From positions 124,001 through 188,000 of the forward strand of contig NZ_CP041198.1 of assembly GCF_006517815.1 (NCBI RefSeq): DNA of 64,000 nt, read 5' to 3'. Under the pieces are notes generated by a model that saw only the letters and a program-made list of their open reading frames with translations, ran no database searches and was not told where the DNA came from. The DNA comes from Pseudarthrobacter sp. NIBRBAC000502770. Its GTDB lineage: Bacteria > Actinomycetota > Actinomycetes > Actinomycetales > Micrococcaceae. Numbering within the stretch: position 1 is the stretch's first letter; each line of letters starts with the position of its first letter. The translations under genes were made by a program, and so were the position numbers. Positions 15,964-26,058 of this stretch are shown here, piece after piece.

Positions 15964-16968
15964 GTGAACCTGCGCGATTCCCTCCTTGCCGTCGTCGTTG
16001 CCCTGCTGTGGGGCCTGAACTTCGTGGCCATTGACGTCGGGCTGCACGCGGGCGGCCAGGAGTTCCCGCCGCTGCTGTTCGTGGCCATGCGCTTCGTCCT
16101 GGTGGTCTTCCCGTGGATCTTCTTTGTCCGGAAGCCGGAGGTCTCCTGGAAGGCCATTGTCGGGGTCGGGCTCTTTATGAGCGCCGGCCAGTTCGGCCTT
16201 CTCTACCTCGCCATGGCGCTGGGCATGCCCGCGGGCCTTGCATCGCTGGTCCTGCAGGCGCAGGTGCTGCTGACCGTCCTGCTCGCTGCGGCCTTCCTGG
16301 GCGAGCGGCCCAGCCGGCGCCAGCTGGCGGGGGTGGTGCTTGGCGTGGCCGGGCTCGCCCTCGTGGCCGTGGGACGCAGCGCCGTGGCACCGCTGCTCCC
16401 GCTGGTCATTGTCCTGGCCGCTGCGCTCTCCTGGGCGGCCGGAAACGTCATCGCCCGGAAAGCCAAAGCAGCGTCGGGTTTGGGGCTGGTGGTGTGGTCA
16501 GGCGCAGTGGTGCCGCTTCCGCTGGCAGCGCTTTCACTGCTGGTGGACGGGCCCGGCACCGTCTGGCAGTCGCTGGCCACCCTTCAGGCACCCACCATGC
16601 TCAGTGCCCTGTACACCGCTGTTTTCGCCTCGCTGGTGGGCTACGGAATCTGGAACCGGCTCCTTGCCAGCCACCCGTCGTCGGCCGTTGTTCCCTTTAC
16701 GTTGCTGGTGCCGGTGGTGGGCATGAGCGCTGCGTGGCTGGTCCTCGCGGAGGTGCCTTCGCCGACGGAGCTGGCAGGCGGAATGCTCCTTCTGGGCGGC
16801 GTGGCGACGGCGGTGATCCCCGGTCCAGGCTGGCAGCGTCAGCGGCGGGGGACGGAGCCGCTGCCGGACCTGGGTGCCGGCCTCGGCGCGGGTGGAGCGG
16901 ACGACGGCGGTCGCTTGGCCGCGGTGGACACCCCGCGGGCGGCGGACCGGGGCGCCGACGTCCGCTGA
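15964..16968 (+). CDS. EamA-family (DMT) transporter
   Basis: 334 residues with ten predicted membrane helices in two EamA repeats (about 5-135 and 145-285), typical of RhaT/YdcZ-like metabolite exporters. The GTG at 15964 (VNLRDSLLA) fits the family start. The frame is open further upstream to 15931, and no ideal Shine-Dalgarno sequence is seen, so a leaderless start is possible. After the last helix, from about residue 285, the protein continues in a hydrophilic low-complexity tail. The DNA for this tail is also the 3' end of the convergent membrane-protein gene (130-bp overlap). Divergent LysR control is likely. Confidence 0.9.
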   Translation: MNLRDSLLAVVVALLWGLNFVAIDVGLHAGGQEFPPLLFVAMRFVLVVFPWIFFVRKPEVSWKAIVGVGLFMSAGQFGLLYLAMALGMPAGLASLVLQAQVLLTVLLAAAFLGERPSRRQLAGVVLGVAGLALVAVGRSAVAPLLPLVIVLAAALSWAAGNVIARKAKAASGLGLVVWSGAVVPLPLAALSLLVDGPGTVWQSLATLQAPTMLSALYTAVFASLVGYGIWNRLLASHPSSAVVPFTLLVPVVGMSAAWLVLAEVPSPTELAGGMLLLGGVATAVIPGPGWQRQRRGTEPLPDLGAGLGAGGADDGGRLAAVDTPRAADRGADVR

Positions 16969-17531
16969 GCGGCAGATCCCTGTGCGCCGGCTTTTTGACC
17001 GCCCGTCCTGGGTGCGGCGGCCCGGGGGCTGCGTGCCGTCGTTGCACCGGTCCGTGGTGATGGGCCGCGCTGGGAGGAAGGACGCTGTGCCGCTGGCCGT
17101 GCCGCCGGCCTGCGGACAGTTGCCGTGCGCCGCCTTCCCGGCAACAATGCGCCCAGGAAGAGGACTCCGAAGGTGGCCACCAGGGCGCAGGCGGCCCCAA
17201 AGAAGTAGTTGTCGGGATCATTCGTGGGCAGCGGCGTGCCCAGGAGGGAGGACTGGCCGTCGAATGCCAGCTCCCAGGTGCTGAGGAACGCCAGGGATAA
17301 GCCGAGGGCAAGCGCGGTGCCGGCGCCGGCGGCCAGCAGCGCAGCATGCCGCCGCCGGACCAGGACCTCGGCGACTGCTGCCAGGTACGCCAGCCCCAGG
17401 ACACCCGCAAACGCAACGAACACCGGCTCGGCGAGGGTCATCGCCGTGAGCACCAGCAGCCCCGCAGCAACGATGCCGCAGATGACCGCGAACTTTCCGC
17501 TCTTCCCCGTATGGCGCATGTGCTCCATCAT
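16839..17531 (-). CDS. Four-helix membrane protein with basic Arg/Pro/Ala/Ser tail
   Basis: 230 residues, function not recognised. Four hydrophobic helices lie at about 14-33, 35-57, 62-85 and 109-130. A 100-residue tail rich in Arg, Pro, Ala and Ser (132-230) has no acidic cluster and should be disordered and cytoplasmic or nucleic-acid/membrane-surface binding. It is the last gene of the TetR/YhgE operon: its ATG overlaps the TetR stop in ATGA. The tail's coding DNA runs 130 bp antisense into the EamA gene, so one of the two tails may be recent in origin. The tail composition differs sharply from the helical half. Confidence 0.72.
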   Translation of the reverse strand: MMEHMRHTGKSGKFAVICGIVAAGLLVLTAMTLAEPVFVAFAGVLGLAYLAAVAEVLVRRRHAALLAAGAGTALALGLSLAFLSTWELAFDGQSSLLGTPLPTNDPDNYFFGAACALVATFGVLFLGALLPGRRRTATVRRPAARPAAQRPSSQRGPSPRTGATTARSPRAAAPRTGGQKAGAQGSAAQRTSAPRSAARGVSTAAKRPPSSAPPAPRPAPRSGSGSVPRR

Positions 17532-18175
17532 CCCCGAGGAGCTGGCCCCTTCAGGACGTAGCCGCGCATGATCGCCATGATTGCTGCAACGCTTTGGTCA
17601 CGGGTGCGCTCGGGGTTGTAGGTCTGCCGGTCAAGGCCCACCACGAAGCATGCACCAAAGATGGCCGTTTCCAGGCTGCCCCTGGACACCGAATCGTCCA
17701 CTGGGTATGCCTCGGCCACCTTTTCCACGGCCTGGCCGATGACCTCCAGGAGCTCCCCGCGCAGCACGGAGAACGTGCCCTGCCATTCGCTGGGTATCCG
17801 CCAGTTTTCGCTGACCCAGAGGCGCGCGAAGGAGGGGTACTCTGCCATGAAGTCCATGGCCTGGCCGATCATCGCTTCCATGGCGAGCAACGGGTCGCGG
17901 CCGGTCGCTCCGGCGTCGGCGGCCTCGAGCAGCCGCGCCTTGAGGATGTCCACGCCGTGCCGCAGGAGCTGTGCGATCAGCTCCGACTTGCTGCCGAAGT
18001 TGTAGTAGACGGTGCCCTTGGAGACTCCGGCCGCTGCCGCGATCTCATCCACGGTGACGCTGGCGGCCCCGCGCTCGCCGATCAGTTCCATGGAGGCGTC
18101 GAAGAGCTTCTGGCGGGTGGCGTTGGTCCTGGCGGGCCGCAGCCCCTTGCCGGCGGGTGTCAGTTCAGTGGTCAT
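17528..18175 (-). CDS. TetR-family repressor of the YhgE operon
   Basis: 215 residues. The N-terminal helix-turn-helix (about 17-63) has the canonical TetR form: RQKLFDASMELIGERG, SVTVDEIAAAAGVSKGTVYYNFGSKSEL. The ligand domain (70-215) is all helical. ATG 18175 overlaps the YhgE stop by 4 bp (ATGA); its stop overlaps the next start by 4 bp. Repressors placed inside their own operon usually bind its promoter. A perfect 18-bp palindrome sits between the -35 and -10 boxes of this operon (20968-20985). The ligand is unknown; a lipid or envelope stress molecule is plausible because the operon encodes membrane proteins. Confidence 0.92.
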   Translation of the reverse strand: MTTELTPAGKGLRPARTNATRQKLFDASMELIGERGAASVTVDEIAAAAGVSKGTVYYNFGSKSELIAQLLRHGVDILKARLLEAADAGATGRDPLLAMEAMIGQAMDFMAEYPSFARLWVSENWRIPSEWQGTFSVLRGELLEVIGQAVEKVAEAYPVDDSVSRGSLETAIFGACFVVGLDRQTYNPERTRDQSVAAIMAIMRGYVLKGPAPRG

Positions 18176-20208
18176 ACCGCGATCTCCGGCTTCAGGGTCT
18201 TGAGCGTCCAGTACTTGTTCTTCCGCACCGCGAGGGTGGACATGGCCGCGCCCAGCAAAGTGTAGCCCAGCAGTCCCACGAAGGTAGGGGCAATCATGGA
18301 CAGGTCCCCGCCGTAGATCAAGTGCCGCATTCCGGTCACCACATATCCCATCGGCAGGACCTGGTGCACCACATGCAGGGGCTCCGGCGTGGTCTGCCAC
18401 GGGAACGTGCCGCCGGAAGACACCAGCTGGAGGACCAGGAGGATGAGGACCACCAGCTTGCCGGGGGAGCCCAGCAGCGCCACGATGCCCTGGATGAGCG
18501 CGCTGAATGCCATGGCAGCGGCCAGCATCAACAGCCACATCAGGACCGGATGGGAGGGGTTGAGCCCCAGCGCGGCGTCCGCCACCAAGGTCAACAGCGA
18601 TGCCTGCACCACCGAAACCACGAAGAAGGGCAGCCAGCCGCCCAGGGCGATCTTCCACGACGGCGCATTGGATGCCAGTGCACGCTGCGTTATGGGGCGC
18701 ATGGCCTGGACCAGCATGAAGATCCCGATCCACATGGCCAGCGTGAGGAAGAACGGCGCCAGCCCGGCACCGTAGGACCCGGCCTTGGCCTGGGAGACGT
18801 TGCTGACCGCCACAGGATCTGCCATTACCTGGGACAGGTTGCTCTTCTGTGCGTCGTCAGGGTTGGGGACCTGCCCGGCGCCCTTGCCGATCTCGTCCGA
18901 CAGGGTACGGGAGCCGGTGGCGGCCTGGCCCGCGCCGTCCGCAAGCTGGGCGGCACCGGCGTCGACCTTCCGTGCGCCGTCGGCAAGGCTGGCGGCTCCG
19001 TCGACGGCGGACTGCTCACCGGCTGCCAGCGCCGCGGCACCCGTATGCAGCTGGTCAGCCCCCGCCGAGGCCTGCGAGATGGCGTCCCTGAGTGCCGGCA
19101 TCCCGGCCGCCAGCCGGGCGGCGCCGACGCTGACCGCTTCGGAGCCGTTGGCCAACTGCTGGACCTGGGCCGCATCCGCCTGGATCTTGCCCTTGGCGGC
19201 TGCCACCGGGCTGGACGTGCCGGCGGCATCGAAGTCCGCCAGGACTTTGTCCGCCTGGTCCTGGGTCAGGACGCCGGACGCGACCAGCCTGCTGTTGGAT
19301 TCGACCACACGGCTGCGCAGGCCCTGGTCCGCCGCCTCCAGTTGGGCTGCCATGTCCTGGACCTTGGCGTTGAGCTGGGCGTTTCCCGCGGCCACCTGGG
19401 CGGCGCCGGAAGCCAGGGTCTGGGTATCGGTGGGCAGGGTGGCTGTCTTGTCCTTGAGGACCGCCAGGCCGCTGCTGAGCTGCCCGGCGCCGTCTGTCAG
19501 CTGGTTGGCGCCGTCGCGCAGCTTCAGCTGGCCCGCGTACAGCTGGTCCGCGCCGCTGCTCAGGGCTGAGGTCCCCTCGTGGAGGGTGACCGCACCGTCC
19601 CTGAGCGTGGCCACGCCGTCGGCCAGCTGGGAGGCGCCGTCCGCCGCCTGGACCATCTTGGAGTGGATGGTGCCAAATCCTGTGAGCAGCTGGTTGGCGG
19701 TTTCCTCGCCCACTTCCTTGGCCACCGTGGTGTGCACGGCCGTGGTCAGCTTGTCCACGATGGTGCTCAGGAGGTAGTTGTTCGCATCGTTCGTAGTCAC
19801 GTTCAGCATGGCCTGGCTCGCGGAATCAAAGCTGCCCGGCGAGACCAGGTTGGCGGAGAAATCCTTGGGGATCTTCAGCGCGAACGCGTACTGGCCGCTG
19901 CTGACGCCGGCATCCGCTTCCGCCGAGCTTTCCACCGGCACCCAGTGGAACACGTTGCCCTCCACCAGGCTGTCCGCCACCTTTGTCCCGGCCTCGAGGC
20001 GCGTGCCGTCGGCATTGGTGGCACCGGAGTCCTCCACCACCAGGGCGGCATCCAGGTTGTTCAGGTGGCCGTAGGGGTCCCAGTTCGCGTACAGGTAGAC
20101 GGCGCCGTAGAGCAGCGGGACCATGGTCAGCGCCAGGATGGTCAGCTTGGGCAGCAGCCCACCGGTCATGCGCTTGAGTTCGGAGCGGGCCAGCCGCAGG
20201 ACAGTCAC
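18172..20208 (-). CDS. YhgE/Pip-domain membrane protein
   Basis: 678 residues. The N-terminus has one membrane helix (about 18-38, MVPLLYGAVYLYANWDPYG, the YhgE/Pip N-terminal signature). A large outer region follows with many heptad-like repeats ending in -QLADGA-, -QLSSGL- and -KLRDGA- (about 180-470), a long helical stalk. Five or six helices form the C-terminal ABC-2-permease-like domain (about 490-670). Family members include the Lactococcus phage infection protein Pip and Bacillus YhgE. Many act as MmpL-like or ABC-2-like exporters or secretion-system parts (EsaA). GTG 20208 overlaps the stop of the ABC-like gene (GTGA). The degenerate ATPase upstream may be its partner. Confidence 0.9.
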   Translation of the reverse strand: MTVLRLARSELKRMTGGLLPKLTILALTMVPLLYGAVYLYANWDPYGHLNNLDAALVVEDSGATNADGTRLEAGTKVADSLVEGNVFHWVPVESSAEADAGVSSGQYAFALKIPKDFSANLVSPGSFDSASQAMLNVTTNDANNYLLSTIVDKLTTAVHTTVAKEVGEETANQLLTGFGTIHSKMVQAADGASQLADGVATLRDGAVTLHEGTSALSSGADQLYAGQLKLRDGANQLTDGAGQLSSGLAVLKDKTATLPTDTQTLASGAAQVAAGNAQLNAKVQDMAAQLEAADQGLRSRVVESNSRLVASGVLTQDQADKVLADFDAAGTSSPVAAAKGKIQADAAQVQQLANGSEAVSVGAARLAAGMPALRDAISQASAGADQLHTGAAALAAGEQSAVDGAASLADGARKVDAGAAQLADGAGQAATGSRTLSDEIGKGAGQVPNPDDAQKSNLSQVMADPVAVSNVSQAKAGSYGAGLAPFFLTLAMWIGIFMLVQAMRPITQRALASNAPSWKIALGGWLPFFVVSVVQASLLTLVADAALGLNPSHPVLMWLLMLAAAMAFSALIQGIVALLGSPGKLVVLILLVLQLVSSGGTFPWQTTPEPLHVVHQVLPMGYVVTGMRHLIYGGDLSMIAPTFVGLLGYTLLGAAMSTLAVRKNKYWTLKTLKPEIAV

Positions 20209-20927
20209 TTGGCAACCTCGGTTTCGAGTTCGGTTTCCTGGTCTTCGGGGGCGGTCTCCGCCCCGGCGGAGTGCTTGCCGGCGGTGGTCCCAGGTTCGGG
20301 TTCGGGCGCCGCGTTGCCGATCGCGGCCACCGGTCCGTCCCACGAGGCGGGGACGGCGCTGACCGCCGCTACGACGGCGAGGGGCCGCCCGGCGTCGTAC
20401 GCCAGCTCCCGGAGGCGTGGCAGCCACGTGAGGTCGTCGGCGCTGTGCCGGTCCGGTGAGTCAACCACCAGCAGGTCCGTGCGGGGATTGGCCAGGGCCA
20501 GCGCGGTGAGCAGTTCAAGCCGCCGCTCCGGATCCAGCTGCTCCGTCCACAGGCCGGCGATATCTTCGAAGCGGTTGACCTTCAGCCACGGGCCGCTGAG
20601 CAGAGCACCCCGGTACCGGCGGGGCACCAGGGCGAGGTCCTCGGTCACCAGGTCCCGGACGCTGAGGTGTTCCTCGGGTTCGTTGACGCCGGGGGAGTCC
20701 ACCAGGGCAGCGGACAGGCGCAGCTGCCTGGTCCGGGAACTGCCGTCCCAGCTGAGCTGCCCTTCCGTTGCTTTCATCCGGCCGCTGAGCAGGAGGGACA
20801 ACGCCGTGCGCTGGTCCTGCCTGTCCCCGGTGACGAGCAGCAGTTCGCCGCGCGCCACCGTCACCGAAGTGGGGGGAAGCAGCGGATCCCGGCGCCCTTT
20901 GGCCTGGAGCTGATGTGCAGAGAGCAA
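20205..20927 (-). CDS. Degenerate ABC ATP-binding-like protein
   Basis: 240 residues that follow the ABC ATPase fold order but lack key residues. The P-loop position reads VTGDRQDQRTALSLLL, so the GxxGxGK(S/T) glycines and the lysine are gone (R at the K position). The Walker B-like strand is DLLVVDSPD, with D-S instead of D-E. No LSGGQ is seen before it, only LDPERRLELLTALALANP. A short acidic Glu/Thr tail ends the protein. Start TTG 20927 is supported by AAAGGTGA 4-5 bp upstream. It is first in the operon and coupled to YhgE/Pip by GTGA, so a structural or regulatory partner role is likely rather than ATP hydrolysis. Confidence 0.8.
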   Translation of the reverse strand: MLSAHQLQAKGRRDPLLPPTSVTVARGELLLVTGDRQDQRTALSLLLSGRMKATEGQLSWDGSSRTRQLRLSAALVDSPGVNEPEEHLSVRDLVTEDLALVPRRYRGALLSGPWLKVNRFEDIAGLWTEQLDPERRLELLTALALANPRTDLLVVDSPDRHSADDLTWLPRLRELAYDAGRPLAVVAAVSAVPASWDGPVAAIGNAAPEPEPGTTAGKHSAGAETAPEDQETELETEVAK

Positions 20928-20958
20928 CGATCACCTTTCGCAGAAGAAGTCTGCATCA

Positions 20959-20987
20959 AGGCTAACCGAACTGACCGGTCAGTTCAA
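20959..20987 (-). promoter_or_regulatory. Promoter of the YhgE operon with embedded TetR operator
   Basis: On the minus strand TTGAAC (20987-20982) and TAGCCT (20964-20959) are 17 bp apart, a good sigma-70-like pair. The perfect palindrome GAACTGACCGGTCAGTTC (20968-20985) fills the spacer and overlaps the -35 box. A bound TetR dimer would block RNA polymerase. It sits 41 bp before the TTG start of the first gene. Confidence 0.78.
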
Positions 20988-20994
20988 ATAAAGC

Positions 20995-22449
20995 CTAGAG
21001 GCCGTACTTCTCCAGGAGACGGAGCCATACCTCGCTGATGGTGGGGTAGGAAGGGACTGCATGCCAGAGCCGGTCCAGCGGCACCTCGCCCACCACGGCG
21101 ATCGTTGCCGCGTGCAGCAGCTCGGCTACGTCGGGGCCGGCGAAGGTTGCGCCAAGGAGGACCTTGCGGTCCTCGTCGACCACCAGCTGCGCCCACCCTT
21201 CGTAGTTCTCCGAGTGCAGTGAGGAGCCGGCAACCTCGATGGGCAGCTCCACGGACGAGGCGTTGTATCCGTCCTTCCTGGCCGCCTTCAGCGTGCGTCC
21301 CACGCTGGCCAGCTCGGGGTCCGTGAAGACGACGCTGGGCACCGCATGCTGGTTGGCCGTCTGGGCGTAGCGGGTCCAGTCGCCGGGTGTTCCGTCCAGC
21401 GCGCCTCTTGCCCGCGCGGCGATGGCATCGCCGGTGGCGCGGGCCTCGTACTTGCCCTGGTGGGTGAAGAGGTTCTTGCCGGCGGCGTCGCCCACGGCGT
21501 AGAGCCACTGTTCGTCCCCGGGCGTTTCCCGGACCAGGCCCGAGGCGTCGGCGGACAGGGACAGGTGGCCTGATTCATCGGGCTCGAAACCAATGCTTTC
21601 CAGGCCCAGGCCCTCCAGTGCCGGGTGGCGGCCGGTGGAGACCAGGACCTTCTCCGAAGTGACAGTGGTTCCGTCCCCAAGGCTTACGGTGAGGGTGCCG
21701 TCGTCGTTGGCGCTGATCCGGTCCGTGGCGGTATGCAGCCGGAGTTCGACGCCGTCCGCCCTCAATCCCGCGGCGACCAGCGCCGAGGCTTCTTCCGGAA
21801 AGGTGCCGAGCAGTCCGCTGCGTGCCACCAGGGTGACGCTTGAACCAAGGCGGGCGAAGGCCTGGGCCAGTTCGGCGCCGGCCACTCCGCCGCCCAATAC
21901 CGTCAGCCGCTCCGGGACCTCGCCGGCGGATGTCGCTTCACGCGTTCCCCAGACCTGGACATCCTGCAGCCCTTCGATGGGCGGTGTGTTGGGGGTGGAC
22001 CCCGTGGCAAGCACCACGGCATGCCGCGCACGCAGCAAGTGCTGCGTGCCGTCCAGGCCGGCCACCTCGACGGCCTTGGGGCCGGTCAGCCAGGCATGGC
22101 CACGCACCAGTTCGATGCCGGTGTCCTTGACCCACGAAGCCTGGCTGTCATCCTGCCAGTTGGAGGTGAAGTAGTTGCGCCGCTCCAGGACGGCGGCGGC
22201 GTCCAGGGTGCGGGTGACCGCTTCCTTTGCCCCTGGCGTGGTCTGCGCCCCGTGGAGCGCCGTACCAGGGCGAAGGAGTGCCTTCGATGGCATGCACGCC
22301 CAGTAAGAGCATTCCCCGCCCACCAGTTCCGCCTCGACGAGCACGGCCGTCAGGCCGCCCTGGACCACGCGGTCGGCCACGTTTTCCCCTACGGCGCCAG
22401 CGCCGATAACAACAACATCAAATTCGCGCCCAGCGGCCTCGGGATTCAT
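20995..22449 (-). CDS. Flavin disulfide reductase-family protein (MerA/Lpd-like)
   Basis: 484 residues of the class I pyridine nucleotide-disulfide oxidoreductase family. FAD-binding GAGAVG is at 17-22. The redox cysteine pair C47 and C52 lies in GGECSYWACMPSK. The NAD(P)-binding GGGVAG follows near 185, then the second FAD motif (YAVGDAAG). In the C-terminal dimer domain the His that precedes Pro-Thr in lipoamide dehydrogenase is a Tyr (SYPTISE, about 468-473), as in mercuric reductases, though the vicinal C-terminal cysteines of MerA are absent. ATG 22449 is preferred over TTG 22455. It stands alone, convergent with nothing, and ends 8 bp from the YhgE promoter. Substrate unknown. Confidence 0.88.
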   Translation of the reverse strand: MNPEAAGREFDVVVIGAGAVGENVADRVVQGGLTAVLVEAELVGGECSYWACMPSKALLRPGTALHGAQTTPGAKEAVTRTLDAAAVLERRNYFTSNWQDDSQASWVKDTGIELVRGHAWLTGPKAVEVAGLDGTQHLLRARHAVVLATGSTPNTPPIEGLQDVQVWGTREATSAGEVPERLTVLGGGVAGAELAQAFARLGSSVTLVARSGLLGTFPEEASALVAAGLRADGVELRLHTATDRISANDDGTLTVSLGDGTTVTSEKVLVSTGRHPALEGLGLESIGFEPDESGHLSLSADASGLVRETPGDEQWLYAVGDAAGKNLFTHQGKYEARATGDAIAARARGALDGTPGDWTRYAQTANQHAVPSVVFTDPELASVGRTLKAARKDGYNASSVELPIEVAGSSLHSENYEGWAQLVVDEDRKVLLGATFAGPDVAELLHAATIAVVGEVPLDRLWHAVPSYPTISEVWLRLLEKYGL

Positions 22450-22487
22450 GAGCAAAGCCTAGCCGGGGGAAGGTGTCCTGGCAGCAC

Positions 22488-22523
22488 AAAAAAGGTCCGC
22501 ACCGGCGAACCGGTGCGGACCTT
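22488..22523 (-). terminator. Rho-independent terminator of tRNA-Arg
   Basis: A perfect 14-bp stem (22492-22505 and 22510-22523) with a 4-nt loop is followed on the minus strand by six T. It starts 3 bp after the tRNA. Confidence 0.9.
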
Positions 22524-22525
22524 GT

Positions 22526-22602
<77 letters not shown>

Positions 22603-22701
22603 ATTCCGTGTCCCGGGAGGAGAACCGCTCTCCCCGAACCTCGAATTACTTTACGCGAGGCGCCGCCCGATGCCAAATCGAAGCGGCTGTAATCTAGGCG
22701 A

Positions 22702-22729
22702 CTAGACCGGTCTAGGTGACCTTTGTCAC
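22702..22729 (+). promoter_or_regulatory. Two abutting palindromes upstream of pckG
   Basis: The perfect palindrome CTAGACCGGTCTAG (22702-22715) is followed without gap by GTGACCTTTGTCAC (22716-22729). The latter fits the CRP/GlxR core GTGA-N6-TCAC. They lie about 150 bp before the pckG start, where a catabolite regulator and a second repressor or activator could bind next to each other. Confidence 0.6.
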
Positions 22730-22878
22730 TTAATTGGCGTTTTCGCGGCAATAATTCCTTGATTTCCCGCGGAATTCAGTTTCGGTGACTGGAGATGTCA
22801 GTCAAGCTCCCAAAAAACTCCACTGGTCCGGACCATAGCATTTAGGACACACCGATGAACCCGAGGAAGGGAACTGCA

Positions 22879-24711
<1,833 letters not shown>

Positions 24712-24731
24712 CAGCCGCCCCACCCTCCCTC

Positions 24732-24779
24732 ACGACGACGGCCCCGCACCTTTTCGAAAAGGTGCGGGGCCGTCGTCGT
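24732..24779. terminator. 48-bp perfect palindrome, bidirectional terminator
   Basis: Every base from 24732 to 24779 pairs around the centre TTTTCGAAAA, with CGACGGCCCCGCACC in each arm. It separates the convergent pckG and hmp genes. Confidence 0.88.
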
Positions 24780-24809
24780 CCTCCAACAGGGGCCTCCGCC
24801 GCCGAGGGT

Positions 24810-24838
24810 TCCCTGGCTGAGCGGAGCGAAGTCAGGGA
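24810..24838. repeat. Small inverted repeat near the hmp 3' end
   Basis: TCCCTG (24810-24815) and CAGGGA (24833-24838) flank GAGCGGAGCGAA. Motifs of this kind recur between genes in related genomes and may form a second hmp terminator. Confidence 0.4.
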
Positions 24839-24850
24839 GGCGGTGGGGAC

Positions 24851-26011
24851 TCAGCTGGCGAGCCAGATGTCCGGGCCGAAGACCTCGTAGTGGATCCGGG
24901 TGGCGGGGATGCCGGCATTGATGGCCTCGTTGCGGATGTTCTTCATGAACGGCAGCGGGCCGCAGAGGTACAGCGACGCGTCGGCGGGGAGGTCCACCTC
25001 GCGCAGGGACATGAAGCCTTCCCTGGCGCCGCTGACCGGCTTCTCCAGCCAGAGCTGCAGTTCGGCACCGTCCAGGCGTTCGACGTCGTCCGTCATCTGG
25101 CTGCGCAGGGCCCAGCTGTCCAGGGTGCTTTCGGCATGCAGCACCAGGACCTGGCGGTCGGAGCCGGACTCGGCGAGGGAACGCAGGATGGAGGCGGTGG
25201 GCGTGCAGCCGATGCCTGCGGACGCGAGGACCACGGGGCCGTCGCCCTCCTTGAGGGTGATCTCGCCGTAAGGGTTGGAAATTTCGACGACGTCGCCCAC
25301 CTGCACCGTGTGGTGCAGCACGGGGGAGACCTCGCCGCCGTCGTCCAGCTTGGTGGTAAAGGTACGGCTGGTGCCGGCGTCGCCGGAGAGGGAGTACTGG
25401 CGCACCTGGCGCAGGCCGTCCGCAACGGCCACCTTGACGCTGACGTACTGGCCGGGAAGGGCAGGGGTGACGGGCGTGTCATCCGCGGGCTCAAGGGTGA
25501 AGGTCATGGACCCGGTTCCTGCCGGTGCCTTGGCCGCGACCCGCCAGGGCGTCCACATTTTGTCGTTGGCCTGCGCGGCGTAGAGGCTCTTTTCGAGCTT
25601 GATCAGGGCGTCTGCCATGAGCCAGTACACCTCGGTCCAGGCTTCGGCGATCTCGGGGGTGATGACTTCGGCCAGGTCTTCGGCGATTGCGGCGAACAGG
25701 TGCTCGTAGACCACCTGGTACTGCGGTTCGGTGATGCCCAGGGAAGCGTGCCGGTGGGCGATGCGGGAAAGGACCTTTTCCGGCAGCGTGCCGGGGTTGT
25801 TCACCAGGTGGGTGGCGAAGGCGGCGATGCTGCCGGCGAGGGCCTGCTGCTGGTTGCCGGAGCGCTGGTTGGAGCGGCTGAACAAGCCATCCATCAGTTC
25901 GGGGTGCGCCGCGAAGAGGCGGGCGTAGAAGTTGGGGGTGATGGATCCGATCCGGGAGCCGACCAGCGGCAGGGTGGCCTCGATGACGGGGCGGGACTTG
26001 TCCGAGAGCAT
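24851..26011 (-). CDS. hmp: Flavohemoglobin, nitric oxide dioxygenase
   Basis: It oxidises NO to nitrate with O2 and NAD(P)H. 386 residues in three domains. The globin (1-140) has B10 Y29 and the proximal H88 in IAHRHASLGI. The FAD domain (about 150-255) has RQYSLSG. The NAD domain (about 262-386) has GIGCTPT and the closing YEVFGP. ATG 26011 has AGGAG 6 bp upstream; a longer frame to 26092 crosses the operator region and is rejected. The nsrR gene lies 139 bp upstream on the same strand. Two dyads in that interval (26059-26079, 26093-26109) are likely NsrR sites. Confidence 0.97.
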   Translation of the reverse strand: MLSDKSRPVIEATLPLVGSRIGSITPNFYARLFAAHPELMDGLFSRSNQRSGNQQQALAGSIAAFATHLVNNPGTLPEKVLSRIAHRHASLGITEPQYQVVYEHLFAAIAEDLAEVITPEIAEAWTEVYWLMADALIKLEKSLYAAQANDKMWTPWRVAAKAPAGTGSMTFTLEPADDTPVTPALPGQYVSVKVAVADGLRQVRQYSLSGDAGTSRTFTTKLDDGGEVSPVLHHTVQVGDVVEISNPYGEITLKEGDGPVVLASAGIGCTPTASILRSLAESGSDRQVLVLHAESTLDSWALRSQMTDDVERLDGAELQLWLEKPVSGAREGFMSLREVDLPADASLYLCGPLPFMKNIRNEAINAGIPATRIHYEVFGPDIWLAS

Positions 26012-26058
26012 CTGTACTCCTGAGGTTATGGCCGGGGCCTTCGTCCGGCCGGATGAAA

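Noticed and set aside
18157..19569. 470-residue open frame antisense to the YhgE/Pip gene
   Set aside because: Composition is that of a complement of the repeated QLADGA segments; no domain is visible.
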